NCBI RefSeq assembly: GCF_005047355.1
Contig: NZ_SUMC01000024.1
Span: 62,001-126,000 of the forward strand
Source of the DNA: Actinacidiphila oryziradicis
GTDB taxonomy: Bacteria > Actinomycetota > Actinomycetes > Streptomycetales > Streptomycetaceae
Reading direction: 5' to 3'
Length of the DNA stretch: 64,000 bases
The notes under the pieces are model-generated. The model made no database searches and had not been told where the DNA came from. It was given only the letters and a program-made list of their open reading frames with translations. Both the position numbers and the translations under genes were made by a program. Of this stretch, positions 17,115-24,472 are shown in pieces (position 1 is the first letter of the stretch; every line of letters begins with the position of its first letter).

Positions 17115-17869
17115 TGCCGCTCTTTCTCCTTTGCCGACACGAAGGCGTCGCGATGCCGGTCCGCGATACCGCTGAGGTTGGCCTCGAAGGTGAAGCCCTG
17201 CTCGAAGCGGTAGCTGCGGCGTACATCGACCGGGTCGATCCCGTTGATGGCCGCCTTGGCGAGCCGCAGCAGGCTGCCGTCCTTCGCCGCGATCTCGCGG
17301 GCCAGCTCCAATGCCGCGTCCCGCAGCTGTTCGCGTGGCACGACCCGCCACACGGAGCCGTGCCGGTGCAGCTCCTCGGCGGTGGCGGTGCGCGAGGTGT
17401 AGTACAGCGTCCGCATCAGGTGCTGGGGCACCAGCCGGGCCAGATGGGTGGCCGCGCCGAGCGCGCCGCGGTCCAGCTCCGGCAGGCCGAAAACCGCGTC
17501 GTCGCTGGCGACGATCGCATCGGCGTTCCCGGCCAGGCCGATGCCGCCGCCCAGGCAGTAGCCGTGCACGGCCGCGACCACCGGGACCTCGCACTCGTAG
17601 ACGGCGGCGAACGCCTCGTAGCAGCCGCGATTGGCGCCGATCAGAGCCTCGTGGCCGGCGCCGCGCTGCATCTCCTTGATGTCCGCTCCGGCGTTGAAGC
17701 CGCGCCCCTCCGCGGTGAGGACCACACAGCGCACCCGCTGATCGGCGCCTGCGGCGCGCACTGCGCGGGCCAGGTCGTACCAGCCCTGTACGGGTGGGGC
17801 GTTGACGGGCGGGAAGTGGGCGGTGATGACTACGACGCCGTCATCGGGATCAGAGGTGGAGACACCCAT
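17111..17869 (-). CDS. echA20: Ring-cleaving crotonase EchA20
   Basis: This 252-residue crotonase has RGFNAGADIKEMQRGAGH (about residues 55-72) and GYCLGGGIGLAGNADAIVAS (about 103-122) as the oxyanion-hole regions, followed by FGLPELDRGALGAATHL. All are very close to mycobacterial EchA20 (Rv3550), including the C-terminal YRFEQGFTFEANLSG. EchA20 hydrolyses HIEC-CoA, opening the five-membered ring, to give COCHEA-CoA, the IpdAB substrate. The product and the next enzyme are thus encoded side by side. No Shine-Dalgarno sequence is obvious before the ATG at 17869, and the operator ends only 20 bp upstream, so the message may have a very short or absent leader. Confidence 0.9.
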   Translation of the reverse strand: MGVSTSDPDDGVVVITAHFPPVNAPPVQGWYDLARAVRAAGADQRVRCVVLTAEGRGFNAGADIKEMQRGAGHEALIGANRGCYEAFAAVYECEVPVVAAVHGYCLGGGIGLAGNADAIVASDDAVFGLPELDRGALGAATHLARLVPQHLMRTLYYTSRTATAEELHRHGSVWRVVPREQLRDAALELAREIAAKDGSLLRLAKAAINGIDPVDVRRSYRFEQGFTFEANLSGIADRHRDAFVSAKEKERQ

Positions 17870-17888
17870 GGGAGGATCAGCTACCTTT

Positions 17889-17910
17889 CCACCAAACGTT
17901 TGTTAGGTGG
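17889..17910. promoter_or_regulatory. Putative KstR2 operator 2 (echA20 / SDR divergent promoter)
   Basis: The core ACCAAACGTTTGTT on the plus strand fits the recalled KstR2 motif AnCAAGnnCTTGnT at all but one symmetric pair. On the minus strand it reads CCTAACAAACGTTTGG, almost the same as operator 1. The core is nested in a larger near-perfect inverted repeat (CTACCTT and CCACC on one side, GGTGG and AAGGTAG on the other; 17881-17917). It lies between two divergent operons of the island. Confidence 0.77.
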
Positions 17911-17947
17911 AAGGTAGCAGCGGTCCGCGCGCTGCGGGAGGTGTCAT

Positions 17948-18724
17948 ATGGCGCTCACTATCGATCTGTCCGGGAGTGTCGCCCTCGTGACCGGCGGCAC
18001 CAGAGGCGTCGGCGCGGGGATCACCCGCGCTCTGCTCGGCGCCGGCGCGGACGTGGTGACCTGCTCCCGGCGCCCCCCGGACCGGCCCGTCGAGGCCGCC
18101 GGGCGCACCGCCCGCCATCTACGGGCCGACCTGCGCGACCCCGATGCCGTGCGCGGCCTCTTCGAACAGGTAAGCAGCACCTATGGCCGGTTGGACACCC
18201 TGGTCAACAACGCGGGCGGCACGCTCTTCCGGCTGCTCGCCGACTCCGACGCCCGGCACGCCGCCCGGGTTGTCGAGCTCAATCTGCTGGCGCCGGTGAC
18301 GGCCTCGCTGGCCGCGTACGAACTGATGCGACGTCAGGAGCACGGCGGATCCGTGGTGATGATCGGTAGCGTGAGCGGCACCCGTCCCTCGCCGGGCTCC
18401 GCCGCCTATGGGGCAGCCAAGGCCGGTCTGGCCAACCTCGCCCGGTCCATGGCCGTGGAATGGGCGCCACATGTGCGGGTCAACACCCTCGTCCTCGGCA
18501 TGGTCCGCACCGAGCTGTCCCATCTGCACTACGGAGACGCCGACGGCATCGCCGCCGTCGCCCGTACCGTGCCGCTGGGACGGCTCGCCCAACCGGACGA
18601 GATCGGCGACGCCTGCGTCTTCCTCGCCTCCAGCAGCGCCGCCTACATCACCGGCGCCAGCTTGCACGTGCACGGCGGCGGGGAACGCCCCGCGTTCCTC
18701 GACGCCGCCAATGCCGACCGCTGA
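17948..18724 (+). CDS. Short-chain dehydrogenase of the KstR2 regulon (Rv3549c-like)
   Basis: This 258-residue SDR begins with a GGGAGGT ribosome site and ATG at 17948. It has the cofactor loop VTGGTRGVGAGITRAL (about residues 14-29), NNAGG near residue 90 and the catalytic YGAAKAG near residue 155. It resembles the mycobacterial protein Rv3549c, encoded in the same divergent arrangement beside echA20-ipdAB. The specific step is not settled; it may oxidise a hydroxyacyl-CoA intermediate of HIP side-chain breakdown. It leads a two-gene operon with the next SDR, 13 bp downstream. The gene sits 38 bp after operator 2. Confidence 0.82.
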   Translation: MALTIDLSGSVALVTGGTRGVGAGITRALLGAGADVVTCSRRPPDRPVEAAGRTARHLRADLRDPDAVRGLFEQVSSTYGRLDTLVNNAGGTLFRLLADSDARHAARVVELNLLAPVTASLAAYELMRRQEHGGSVVMIGSVSGTRPSPGSAAYGAAKAGLANLARSMAVEWAPHVRVNTLVLGMVRTELSHLHYGDADGIAAVARTVPLGRLAQPDEIGDACVFLASSSAAYITGASLHVHGGGERPAFLDAANADR

Positions 18725-18737
18725 AGGGATCCTTGTG

Positions 18738-19649
18738 ATGGCCGGAATCTGCAACGGACGTGTCGTCATCGTCACCGGGGCGGGCCGCGGCCTCGGCCGC
18801 GCACACGCGCTGGCCTTCGCGGCCGAGGGAGCCCAGGTCGTCGTCAACGACCTGGGCGTGGGCCTGGACGGGGCGGGCGGCTCGGCGGGCCCCGCGGCGA
18901 CGGTCGCGGACGAGATCAGGGCGCTGGGCGGCGAAGCGGTCGCCAACGGTGACGACATCGCCACTGCCGAGGGCGCCCGGGGGCTTGTCGCCACCGCCCT
19001 TGACGCTTTCGGGCACCTTGACACACTCGTCAACAACGCTGGGTTCCTTCGCGACCGGATGCTCGTCAACCTCGACGAGGACGACTGGGACGCCGTCATC
19101 CGCGTCCACCTCAAAGGCCACTTCCTGCCGCTGAAGTACGCCGCCGCCCACTGGCGCGCCGAAACCAAGGCCGGACGCGCCGCGGATGCCCGCATCGTCA
19201 ACACCAGCTCCGGAGCCGGGCTGCTCGGCAGCGTGGGCCAGGGCAACTACTCGGCCGCCAAGGCCGGCATTATCGGTCTCACCCTCGTCGCCGCCGCCGA
19301 ACTGGCCCGGTACGGCGTCCGCGTCAACGCCATCGCGCCTGCCGCCCGTACCCGGATGACGGAACAGGCCTTCGCCGCCACCATGGCCGCGCCTGTCGAC
19401 GGCACATTCGACGCCATGGCGCCGGAAAACGTCTCCCCCCTGGTCGTGTGGCTCGGCTGCGCCGCCTCCTCGGCTGTCACCGGCCGCGTCTTCGAGGCCG
19501 AGGCCGGGCGGATAACCGTCATGGAAGGCTGGCGCCCCGGCCCGACGGCCGACCGCGGCATCCGCTGGACCGCCGCGGAGGCGGGTGAGACAGCGTTGAA
19601 ACTCCTGGCCGCCGCTGAACCCCCACGGGGGGCTTACGGCGCGGAGTGA
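18738..19649 (+). CDS. Short-chain dehydrogenase of the KstR2 regulon (Rv3548c-like)
   Basis: This 303-residue SDR belongs to the longer type related to the dehydrogenase domain of multifunctional beta-oxidation enzymes. It has VTGAGRGLGRAHALAFA (about residues 12-28), a VNDLGVGLDG segment near 39-48 that is characteristic of that group, NNAGFLRDRM near 99, and YSAAKAG near 170. The length is almost that of mycobacterial Rv3548c (304). A 3-hydroxyacyl-CoA dehydrogenase role is plausible, matching the thiolase and hydratase elsewhere in the island. The ATG at 18738 follows GAAGGGATCC. It is the last gene of the steroid-like island; the next gene is unrelated. Confidence 0.82.
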   Translation: MAGICNGRVVIVTGAGRGLGRAHALAFAAEGAQVVVNDLGVGLDGAGGSAGPAATVADEIRALGGEAVANGDDIATAEGARGLVATALDAFGHLDTLVNNAGFLRDRMLVNLDEDDWDAVIRVHLKGHFLPLKYAAAHWRAETKAGRAADARIVNTSSGAGLLGSVGQGNYSAAKAGIIGLTLVAAAELARYGVRVNAIAPAARTRMTEQAFAATMAAPVDGTFDAMAPENVSPLVVWLGCAASSAVTGRVFEAEAGRITVMEGWRPGPTADRGIRWTAAEAGETALKLLAAAEPPRGAYGAE

Positions 19650-19792
19650 GGCGGGCCGCCACTATGACGGCCGCGGGGCCGCAGGTCCGCCGATCGGGTG
19701 AACGCTTACCGCATTCGGCGTACGAAACGCTGGCGGGCCGGTATCCGCGCGGCTATCTCTGGAGCGTGCGTAGGCACCCGGAGGGACGGCAT

Positions 19793-20140
19793 ATGGCGCC
19801 CGCAGCAGTTCGACGGCCCGGCCGGGCTCCGGCCAGGGCGGGCGTACCGCTGCTCGTCGTCCTGGTGTGTCTGATGCTGCATGCTCTGTGCGCGCCCGTT
19901 CCGGCACCGTCGCTGCCGGACCGGGGCGAGGCCCCGGTGGCGGGCCCCGAGGTGCCGGGCGGCGACTCGCACGACCATCCGGAGCCGATGTCCCGCCGCC
20001 GAGCCGCCCAGACGGCCAGCCTGCCGCACACCGCCGCGGCGGCCGTGGACGCGGTGTCCACCGGCACGGTGTCCGGGCCCTCGCGGCTTCCCGCCCCCGC
20101 GTGCCCGCCGTGGCCCCTGCGCACCGTCCTGCGCTGCTGA
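19793..20140 (+). CDS. Small predicted membrane or secreted protein, unknown function
   Basis: This 115-residue protein starts at an ATG preceded by CCGGAGGGACGG. After a short basic segment (MAPAAVRRPGRAPARAG) it has one hydrophobic helix, VPLLVVLVCLMLHAL (about residues 18-32), that may be a signal anchor. The rest is rich in Ala, Pro and Gly, with a HDHPEP segment near residue 65 and a cysteine at the C-terminus. No family was recognised. A longer frame is open upstream to 19646, overlapping the SDR, but without a ribosome site. The TACGAAAC-like stretch upstream may belong to its promoter. Confidence 0.6.
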   Translation: MAPAAVRRPGRAPARAGVPLLVVLVCLMLHALCAPVPAPSLPDRGEAPVAGPEVPGGDSHDHPEPMSRRRAAQTASLPHTAAAAVDAVSTGTVSGPSRLPAPACPPWPLRTVLRC

Positions 20141-20209
20141 CATAGCCCGGCCGCCCGGCGGCGGCCCGCAGGCCATGCAGAAAAGGACGAACACCGCAGG
20201 AGATACCCC

Positions 20210-20365
20210 ATGCCCCTGGACATTTACGCCGCCCTGGGCGCGCTCATCCGCGCCGAAGCGACCCGCGAGACCGAGCCTATGACCGACGTCCCACTGTCCG
20301 GCGAGCCGGAACATGTGCAGGCCGAATGCGACGACTCCGCAGACCCCGGACCGGAGCGGAAGTAG
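20210..20365 (+). CDS. Small acidic protein of 51 residues, conserved-looking
   Basis: A reading frame of 51 codons starts at ATG 20210 after a clear GCAGGAG ribosome site 6 bases upstream, and stops at TAG 20363-20365. The protein opens MPLDIYAALGALIRAEAT and ends in an acidic tail with DDSADPGPERK. The first 20 residues could form a helix. I recall similar tiny streptomycete proteins, but cannot prove homology. It follows the small membrane protein gene by 70 bp and precedes a strong hairpin, so the two may be co-transcribed. Function is unknown. Confidence 0.6.
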   Translation: MPLDIYAALGALIRAEATRETEPMTDVPLSGEPEHVQAECDDSADPGPERK

Positions 20366-20388
20366 CCGCCCCCCGACGCGGGGCGCAA

Positions 20389-20423
20389 CGCCGGGCGGCC
20401 GTCAATGATGGCGCCGCCCGGCG
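20389..20423. terminator. Hairpin terminator after the small acidic protein gene
   Basis: CGCCGGGCGGC pairs perfectly with GCCGCCCGGCG across a 13-base loop, an 11-bp stem. It lies 24 bp after the TAG of the small acidic protein. There is no T tract. The following 200 bp to the next small gene hold no recognisable element. Confidence 0.65.
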
Positions 20424-20628
20424 CTGGGCCGGTGCACCGGGCTCCGGGCGACGCGTTGTTGCCCGGGAGTGCTGCGCCGCGTTCGGCCGGGCTGCCCGTA
20501 CCGGCGTGGAGGCGCAAGAGCCCGGCGGCGCACAGCCTGCCGCGAAGCCGGCCGCCGGGCAGGGAACCGATGCCGTCCGTACAGCGTTTATCCGGTAAGC
20601 GGTGGATACCGCAGACGGAGGCCGCAAG

Positions 20629-20811
20629 ATGTCCAAGCGCGCGAAGTATGCCGTCGGTGGCGTGGCGGTCGGGATCATCCTGCTCTGGATCCTCCCGACC
20701 TGGATCGCCCTGCTCATCATCGTCGGCGTGCCGGTGGCCGCCTACCTCACGCTGGACCCATCGCAGCGCCGCAGGGTACGCCGGGCCGGACGCAAGGAGA
20801 TAGGCCGCTGA
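20629..20811 (+). CDS. Small two-helix membrane protein
   Basis: This 60-residue protein starts at an ATG with GGAGGCCGCAAG upstream. It begins MSKRAKYAVGGVAVG, has hydrophobic stretches at about residues 9-22 and 26-42, and ends in a very basic tail (RRRVRRAGRKEIGR). It probably sits in the cytoplasmic membrane as a hairpin with its basic ends inside. No family is recognised. Its stop is immediately next to the stop of the convergent VOC gene (20811 and 20812). A start nine codons upstream is possible but has no ribosome site. Confidence 0.65.
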   Translation: MSKRAKYAVGGVAVGIILLWILPTWIALLIIVGVPVAAYLTLDPSQRRRVRRAGRKEIGR

Positions 20812-21312
20812 TCAGGTCGCGGAGTCCGCTGCGGCACCGGTTCTGAGGTCTGACCCCCAGCGCCCGAGGGATTCCTGGAGATCGAGCGGGCGTGTCTGGG
20901 GGGCGGCGTCCGCGGCGGGCCAGTCCTCGCGCGGCACCCGCCACATGACCTCGAACTCGATGCCGTCCGGGTCCTTGGCGTAGAGCGACTTCGACACGAG
21001 GTGATCGCTGGCGCCCACCAGTGCTCCGCGCTCCGCCAGCCTGCGCTGCGTCTCGGTGAGCTCGCCGAGGGTGCCGACCTCCCAGGCCAGGTGGTAGAGC
21101 CCGACCCGCCCCTCCTGGGGGCCCGGGGCGTCCGCTCCGATGGCGAAGAGCCCGAGGTCGTGGTCGTTGAGGGTGTCCTGGGAGCGGAGGAAGGCGGCCT
21201 GTCCGGCGTACTCGGCTGCCACCTCGAAGTCGAAGACGGAGGTGTAGAAGTCGACGGAGCGGGCGACGTCGCGTACGTAGAGCACTGCGTGGTTGAGACG
21301 GCGGACGGGCAT
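20812..21312 (-). CDS. VOC-superfamily protein (extradiol dioxygenase / glyoxalase-like)
   Basis: This 166-residue protein has the vicinal oxygen chelate fold made of paired beta-alpha-beta-beta-beta units. The segments LNHAVLYVRD (His7), LYHLAWEV (His near residue 75) and DGIEFEVMW (Glu near 125) supply the two histidines and glutamate that bind the metal in active extradiol dioxygenases and glyoxalases. It could therefore be catalytic. It is a single-module protein, unlike the two-module HsaC of steroid degradation. The ATG at 21312 follows GAAGGAGCAGG. The substrate is unknown, and proximity to the steroid-like island is not proof of a link. Confidence 0.78.
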   Translation of the reverse strand: MPVRRLNHAVLYVRDVARSVDFYTSVFDFEVAAEYAGQAAFLRSQDTLNDHDLGLFAIGADAPGPQEGRVGLYHLAWEVGTLGELTETQRRLAERGALVGASDHLVSKSLYAKDPDGIEFEVMWRVPREDWPAADAAPQTRPLDLQESLGRWGSDLRTGAAADSAT

Positions 21313-21438
21313 GACCTGCTCCTTCGGTGCGGCTGCCACCAGCCTAGACGGTTCTGATTGAATTTTAAAGTAAGAGACGCGCCACCGCTCGGGTGAGCTG
21401 CGGGGCGGACGGATCCGGTTGCGATTACGTCCTGTCCT

Positions 21439-21961
21439 ATGATCATTTCAGCTGTCTGGCGCCGGGCCACCAGGGCCACCCTGTGCGCCGCCGTCGTTCT
21501 CGCTCCCGTCGTGCTCGCTCCGGCCGTACCGGCTGCCGCTGCCGCCCAGCCCGTCTCCTTCCCCGTACGCCCCGGACGCCTGCCCGAGCCTCCGGACGTG
21601 GGCGCCGCCCGGGTGGAGCTGACCAGGCTCACCGTCGCCGGGCAGCGCCCCATGCAGGGCTACTCTCGGGCCAAGTTCCCCCACTGGGCCAAGCAGGGAG
21701 CCAACTGCGACACCCGCGAGGTCGTCCTGGCCGAGGTTCGCCAACGACTTCACCGACTCACAGCTCATCGCGGTCTCGGCCGCCTCCAACCGGTCCGAGG
21801 CCGACCAGGGTCCGGACGAGTGGAAGCCGCCGCTGCGCTCCTACTGGTGCGTCTACGGGCGTGCCTGGACCGATGTGAAGTACGATTACGGGCTGACGGT
21901 GACCGAGGGGGAGAAGTCCTCCCTCGAGGAGATGCTCGACACCTGCCTCGTCGGGGGGTGA
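21439..21961 (+). pseudogene. Secreted HNH (DUF1524/GmrSD C-terminal-like) nuclease, internal deletion plus frameshift
   Basis: The first part encodes a signal peptide (MIISAVWRRATRATLCAAVV) followed by QRPMQGYSRAKFPHW and NCDTREVVL, the usual opening of a family of secreted streptomycete HNH-type nucleases. After VVLAE (about base 21737) the reading continues in another frame with FANDFTDSQLIAVS, EWKPPLRSYWC and a normal C-terminus ending CLVGG. The middle section, which would carry the catalytic DIDHLVPLAEAW-like motif, is missing. Roughly 60 codons are gone and the frame is shifted, so the nuclease cannot be functional. The long plus-strand frame continuing into the MOSC gene is an artefact. 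Confidence 0.8.
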
Positions 21962-21966
21962 CCATT

Positions 21967-21991
21967 GCCCGTCGGCATAATACCGACGGGC
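21967..21991. promoter_or_regulatory. Perfect 9-bp inverted repeat upstream of the MOSC gene
   Basis: GCCCGTCGG and CCGACGGGC flank the AT-rich loop CATAATA. The repeat starts 5 bp after the broken HNH gene and ends 26 bp before the MOSC start. It may be a terminator for the upstream transcript, or an operator overlapping the MOSC promoter, since its centre CATAAT resembles a -10 box. Sequence alone does not decide. Confidence 0.5.
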
Positions 21992-22017
21992 ACACCGCAC
22001 GAGGGGAGCACTGCGCG

Positions 22018-22569
22018 ATGGGCGGAACGGGCGGAACGGTCACAGCGGTCAGCCGGGATACCGGGCACAACTTCACCAAGCCGGTCAGGGACAGCATCCG
22101 GCTGCTCGCCGGGCTCGGTGTCGAGGGCGACGCGCACCTGGGTGTCACGGTGCAGCACCGCTCACGCGTGGCGCAGGATCCGACCCGGCCCAACCTCCGC
22201 CAGGTCCATCTGATCCACAGTGAGCTGCACGAGCAGCTGAGCGCCGTGGGCCACGAGGTCCGGCCGGGCGAGCTGGGTGAGAACATCACGACCGCCGGCA
22301 TCGATCTGCACGCCCTGCCTGTCGGAGCCAGGCTCCGGCTCGGTGCCGACGCGGTGGTCGAGGTGACCGGTCTGCGCAACCCCTGCGTGCAGATCGACGC
22401 GTTCCAGGACGGCCTGCTCAAGCGGGTTGTCGGACGGGACGAGGAGGGGAATGTGCTCCGCCGGGCCGGGATCATGGGCGTTGTTCTGGCAGACGGCGAG
22501 ATCCGGCCGGGCGACGCCATCGGCGTCGAGCTCCCGGCAGGGCCGCACCGCCCGCTCGAACGGGTTTGA
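22018..22569 (+). CDS. MOSC-domain protein
   Basis: This 183-residue protein is a stand-alone MOSC domain, the module that binds sulfur carried on a molybdenum cofactor or on cysteine. Stand-alone bacterial members (YiiM-like) take part in detoxifying N-hydroxylated compounds or in sulfur-carrier chemistry. Visible features are GLGVEGDAH near residue 31, the LGENITTAGIDL motif near 81-92 and LRNPCVQIDAF near residue 118, with the invariant cysteine. The ATG follows GAGGGGAGCAC. It stands alone in this context, so partner and substrate are unknown. The long frame that starts upstream in the broken nuclease is not used. Confidence 0.85.
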   Translation: MGGTGGTVTAVSRDTGHNFTKPVRDSIRLLAGLGVEGDAHLGVTVQHRSRVAQDPTRPNLRQVHLIHSELHEQLSAVGHEVRPGELGENITTAGIDLHALPVGARLRLGADAVVEVTGLRNPCVQIDAFQDGLLKRVVGRDEEGNVLRRAGIMGVVLADGEIRPGDAIGVELPAGPHRPLERV

Positions 22570-22670
22570 GCGGCAGCCCCCGACCGGCGCGACCAGCTCG
22601 AGATCGGCATCGGCCAGGATCCTGCCCACTCGCTTTTCGCCGGGTACGGCCGCAAAAACCGTGCTGGAGA

Positions 22671-23486
22671 CTAACGCCGTCCCTGGATCCGGGCGGCCTG
22701 GGCGCGGATCTCCGGTAGCCGGTCGTAGAGGGCGCGTCCGGGACAGTCGGTGAAGAAGCCGTCACGGTGGCCGGAGATGACCTTGAAAACCGCGGACCGG
22801 CCCTTGTGGTAGCGGCTGGCGTCACTCGTGGAAATGAGGCGGGTGTGCCCGCGGGGATCGGTCCCGGACAGTCCCAGTTTCCACGCCGAGAGCTTCGCGA
22901 TCGCGTCGATCATGTCCTGGGGCACGGTGGTACCCGCCGGAAAGGTGCCGATCGCGGCGACTCCCATCGTTTCGTTGTTGAACCCCACGGTGTGCGCGCC
23001 GATGACCGGCCGCTCGATGCCGCCCGCCCGGCCCTCGTAGATCGTGCCGCACTTGTCGATGAGGAAGTTGTACGCGATGTCGCCCCAGCCCCGATCCTTG
23101 ACGTGGCCGGTGTAGAGATTGCGGATCATGCCAGGGACCTGGGAACAGTCGTAGGCATTGCCGGTGTCGGTGTGGTGCAGGACGACCGTGCGCACGGCGT
23201 CGGCGTAGCGCGTCCCCTTGTCGCGCAGCGACTCGTCGGCCCCCCAGCGCGCCCGGGTGATGATGTCGGGCTGCGGTGCGGTGTACAGGGGCACGCTGCG
23301 CGCGAGCCCGGACACCGGGAGAGCCATCGGGGGCACCGGGCCGGGCAGCGGGCTCGGCCGGGGAGGGGCCTCGCCGCGGACCGAGGCGTACGGCGTGGTG
23401 ATGTGCGCGCCCCAGGCCGTGAGTGCGGCGGTGCCGGCAAGCGCGACGCCCGCCGCGCCGATCGATGCCGCTTGAAAGGAGCGCAT
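22671..23486 (-). CDS. Secreted peptidoglycan-recognition / N-acetylmuramoyl-L-alanine amidase (PGRP type)
   Basis: This 271-residue exported protein has a signal sequence (MRSFQAASIGAAGVALAGTA) and a proline-rich linker. The PGRP/amidase_2 domain runs from RARWGADESLR (about residue 80) to the end. Zinc-ligand candidates are the VVLHHTDTGN histidines (about residue 105), a later His in IGAHTVGF, and the SGHRDGFFTDCPG motif (about 242-254). The enzyme would cleave the amide between MurNAc and the stem peptide in the cell wall. The start codon lacks a clear ribosome site; a GTG 15 codons upstream is the alternative. The context gives no hint of a specific role. Confidence 0.85.
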   Translation of the reverse strand: MRSFQAASIGAAGVALAGTAALTAWGAHITTPYASVRGEAPPRPSPLPGPVPPMALPVSGLARSVPLYTAPQPDIITRARWGADESLRDKGTRYADAVRTVVLHHTDTGNAYDCSQVPGMIRNLYTGHVKDRGWGDIAYNFLIDKCGTIYEGRAGGIERPVIGAHTVGFNNETMGVAAIGTFPAGTTVPQDMIDAIAKLSAWKLGLSGTDPRGHTRLISTSDASRYHKGRSAVFKVISGHRDGFFTDCPGRALYDRLPEIRAQAARIQGRR

Positions 23487-23714
23487 GAATGAATCGTCAG
23501 TTGATATGCCTGGCTGCTGTTGCGGTGACACGCCCGAGTGGCCCGCTTGTCACCCGTACGTAGGACGACGCCCCTCCTGTCCCGCATCCGGTGCGGCCCG
23601 CCGGAGCCGGTCCTGCCGGTGCGCAGTTCGAGTGATCACTATTCGAGACTCGGGTATCACAGAATGGACACCTTGAGTAGGCTCACCACGTAGCCAAGGG
23701 ACAAGGAGCGCCAA

Positions 23715-24461
23715 ATGCCCAGGGAATGGGATGCCACTGCGTACGATGCGCTGCCGCTGCCGCACCAGCAGTGGGGCAAGCGCACCCTGGGGCAGCTGAC
23801 CCTCAACGGCACCGAGCGGGTGCTCGACATGGGGTGCGGCACCGGCCGTGACACCGCGGCGCTGCTGGACCTGCTGCCGCGTGGGCAGGTCGTCGCCGTG
23901 GACGGCTCGCTCCGGATGCTGGACCAGCTCCGTAAGCGGCTGGCCGGCCGGCTGGACCGGGTGGAGGTCGTGTACGCCGACATCACTGAGCCGCTGCCGG
24001 TCCAGGGGCACGTCGACGCGGTCACCAGTGTGGCCACCTTCCACTGGATCCCCGATCACGCAAAGCTCTTCGCCGGTATCGCGGCCGTGCTGCGCCCCGG
24101 CGGCCGGTTTGTCGCCGAGTGCGGCGGTCTCGGCAATATCGCGGCGGTCTCGGCCGCCGTGGACAGTTTTCTCGGCGAACAGCCCGCCGTGTGGAATTTC
24201 GCCGGAGCCGAGGAAACCGAGCGGCGCCTGCGTGATGCCGGGTTCACCGGCATCGACGTCGCGCTTGTCCCCGATCCCGCACGGCTGGAGCCGGGGGAGC
24301 AGCTGCGGAACTATCTGGCCACAGTCGTCCTCGGCGGCCAGCTCGAACGGCTGCCGGCGGCTGAGCAAGAGGCCTTCGTCACGGCTGTCGCGGCCCGGCT
24401 CGCCGAGCCCGTCATCGACTACGTACGGCTGACGATCTCGGCGACGCGCGCCGCGAGCTGA
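23715..24461 (+). CDS. Class I SAM-dependent methyltransferase (trans-aconitate methyltransferase-like)
   Basis: This 248-residue methyltransferase has the SAM-binding motif VLDMGCGTGRDTAAL (about residues 36-50), the acidic AVDGS motif (about 61-65) and VATFHWIPDH (about 112-121), a pattern typical of the Tam/methyltransferase-11 group. It begins MPREWDATAYDALPLPHQQW, like trans-aconitate-type enzymes that methylate small carboxylic acids. The ATG has AAGGAGCGCC upstream. It is convergent with another methyltransferase, whose stop is only 12 bp away. No substrate can be assigned. Confidence 0.82.
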   Translation: MPREWDATAYDALPLPHQQWGKRTLGQLTLNGTERVLDMGCGTGRDTAALLDLLPRGQVVAVDGSLRMLDQLRKRLAGRLDRVEVVYADITEPLPVQGHVDAVTSVATFHWIPDHAKLFAGIAAVLRPGGRFVAECGGLGNIAAVSAAVDSFLGEQPAVWNFAGAEETERRLRDAGFTGIDVALVPDPARLEPGEQLRNYLATVVLGGQLERLPAAEQEAFVTAVAARLAEPVIDYVRLTISATRAAS

Positions 24462-24472
24462 CGGCTCCTCAC

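Noticed and set aside
21439..22569. One long plus-strand frame joining the HNH remnant and the MOSC gene
   Set aside because: The MOSC gene has its own ribosome site and start; the join is accidental after a frameshift in the nuclease pseudogene.
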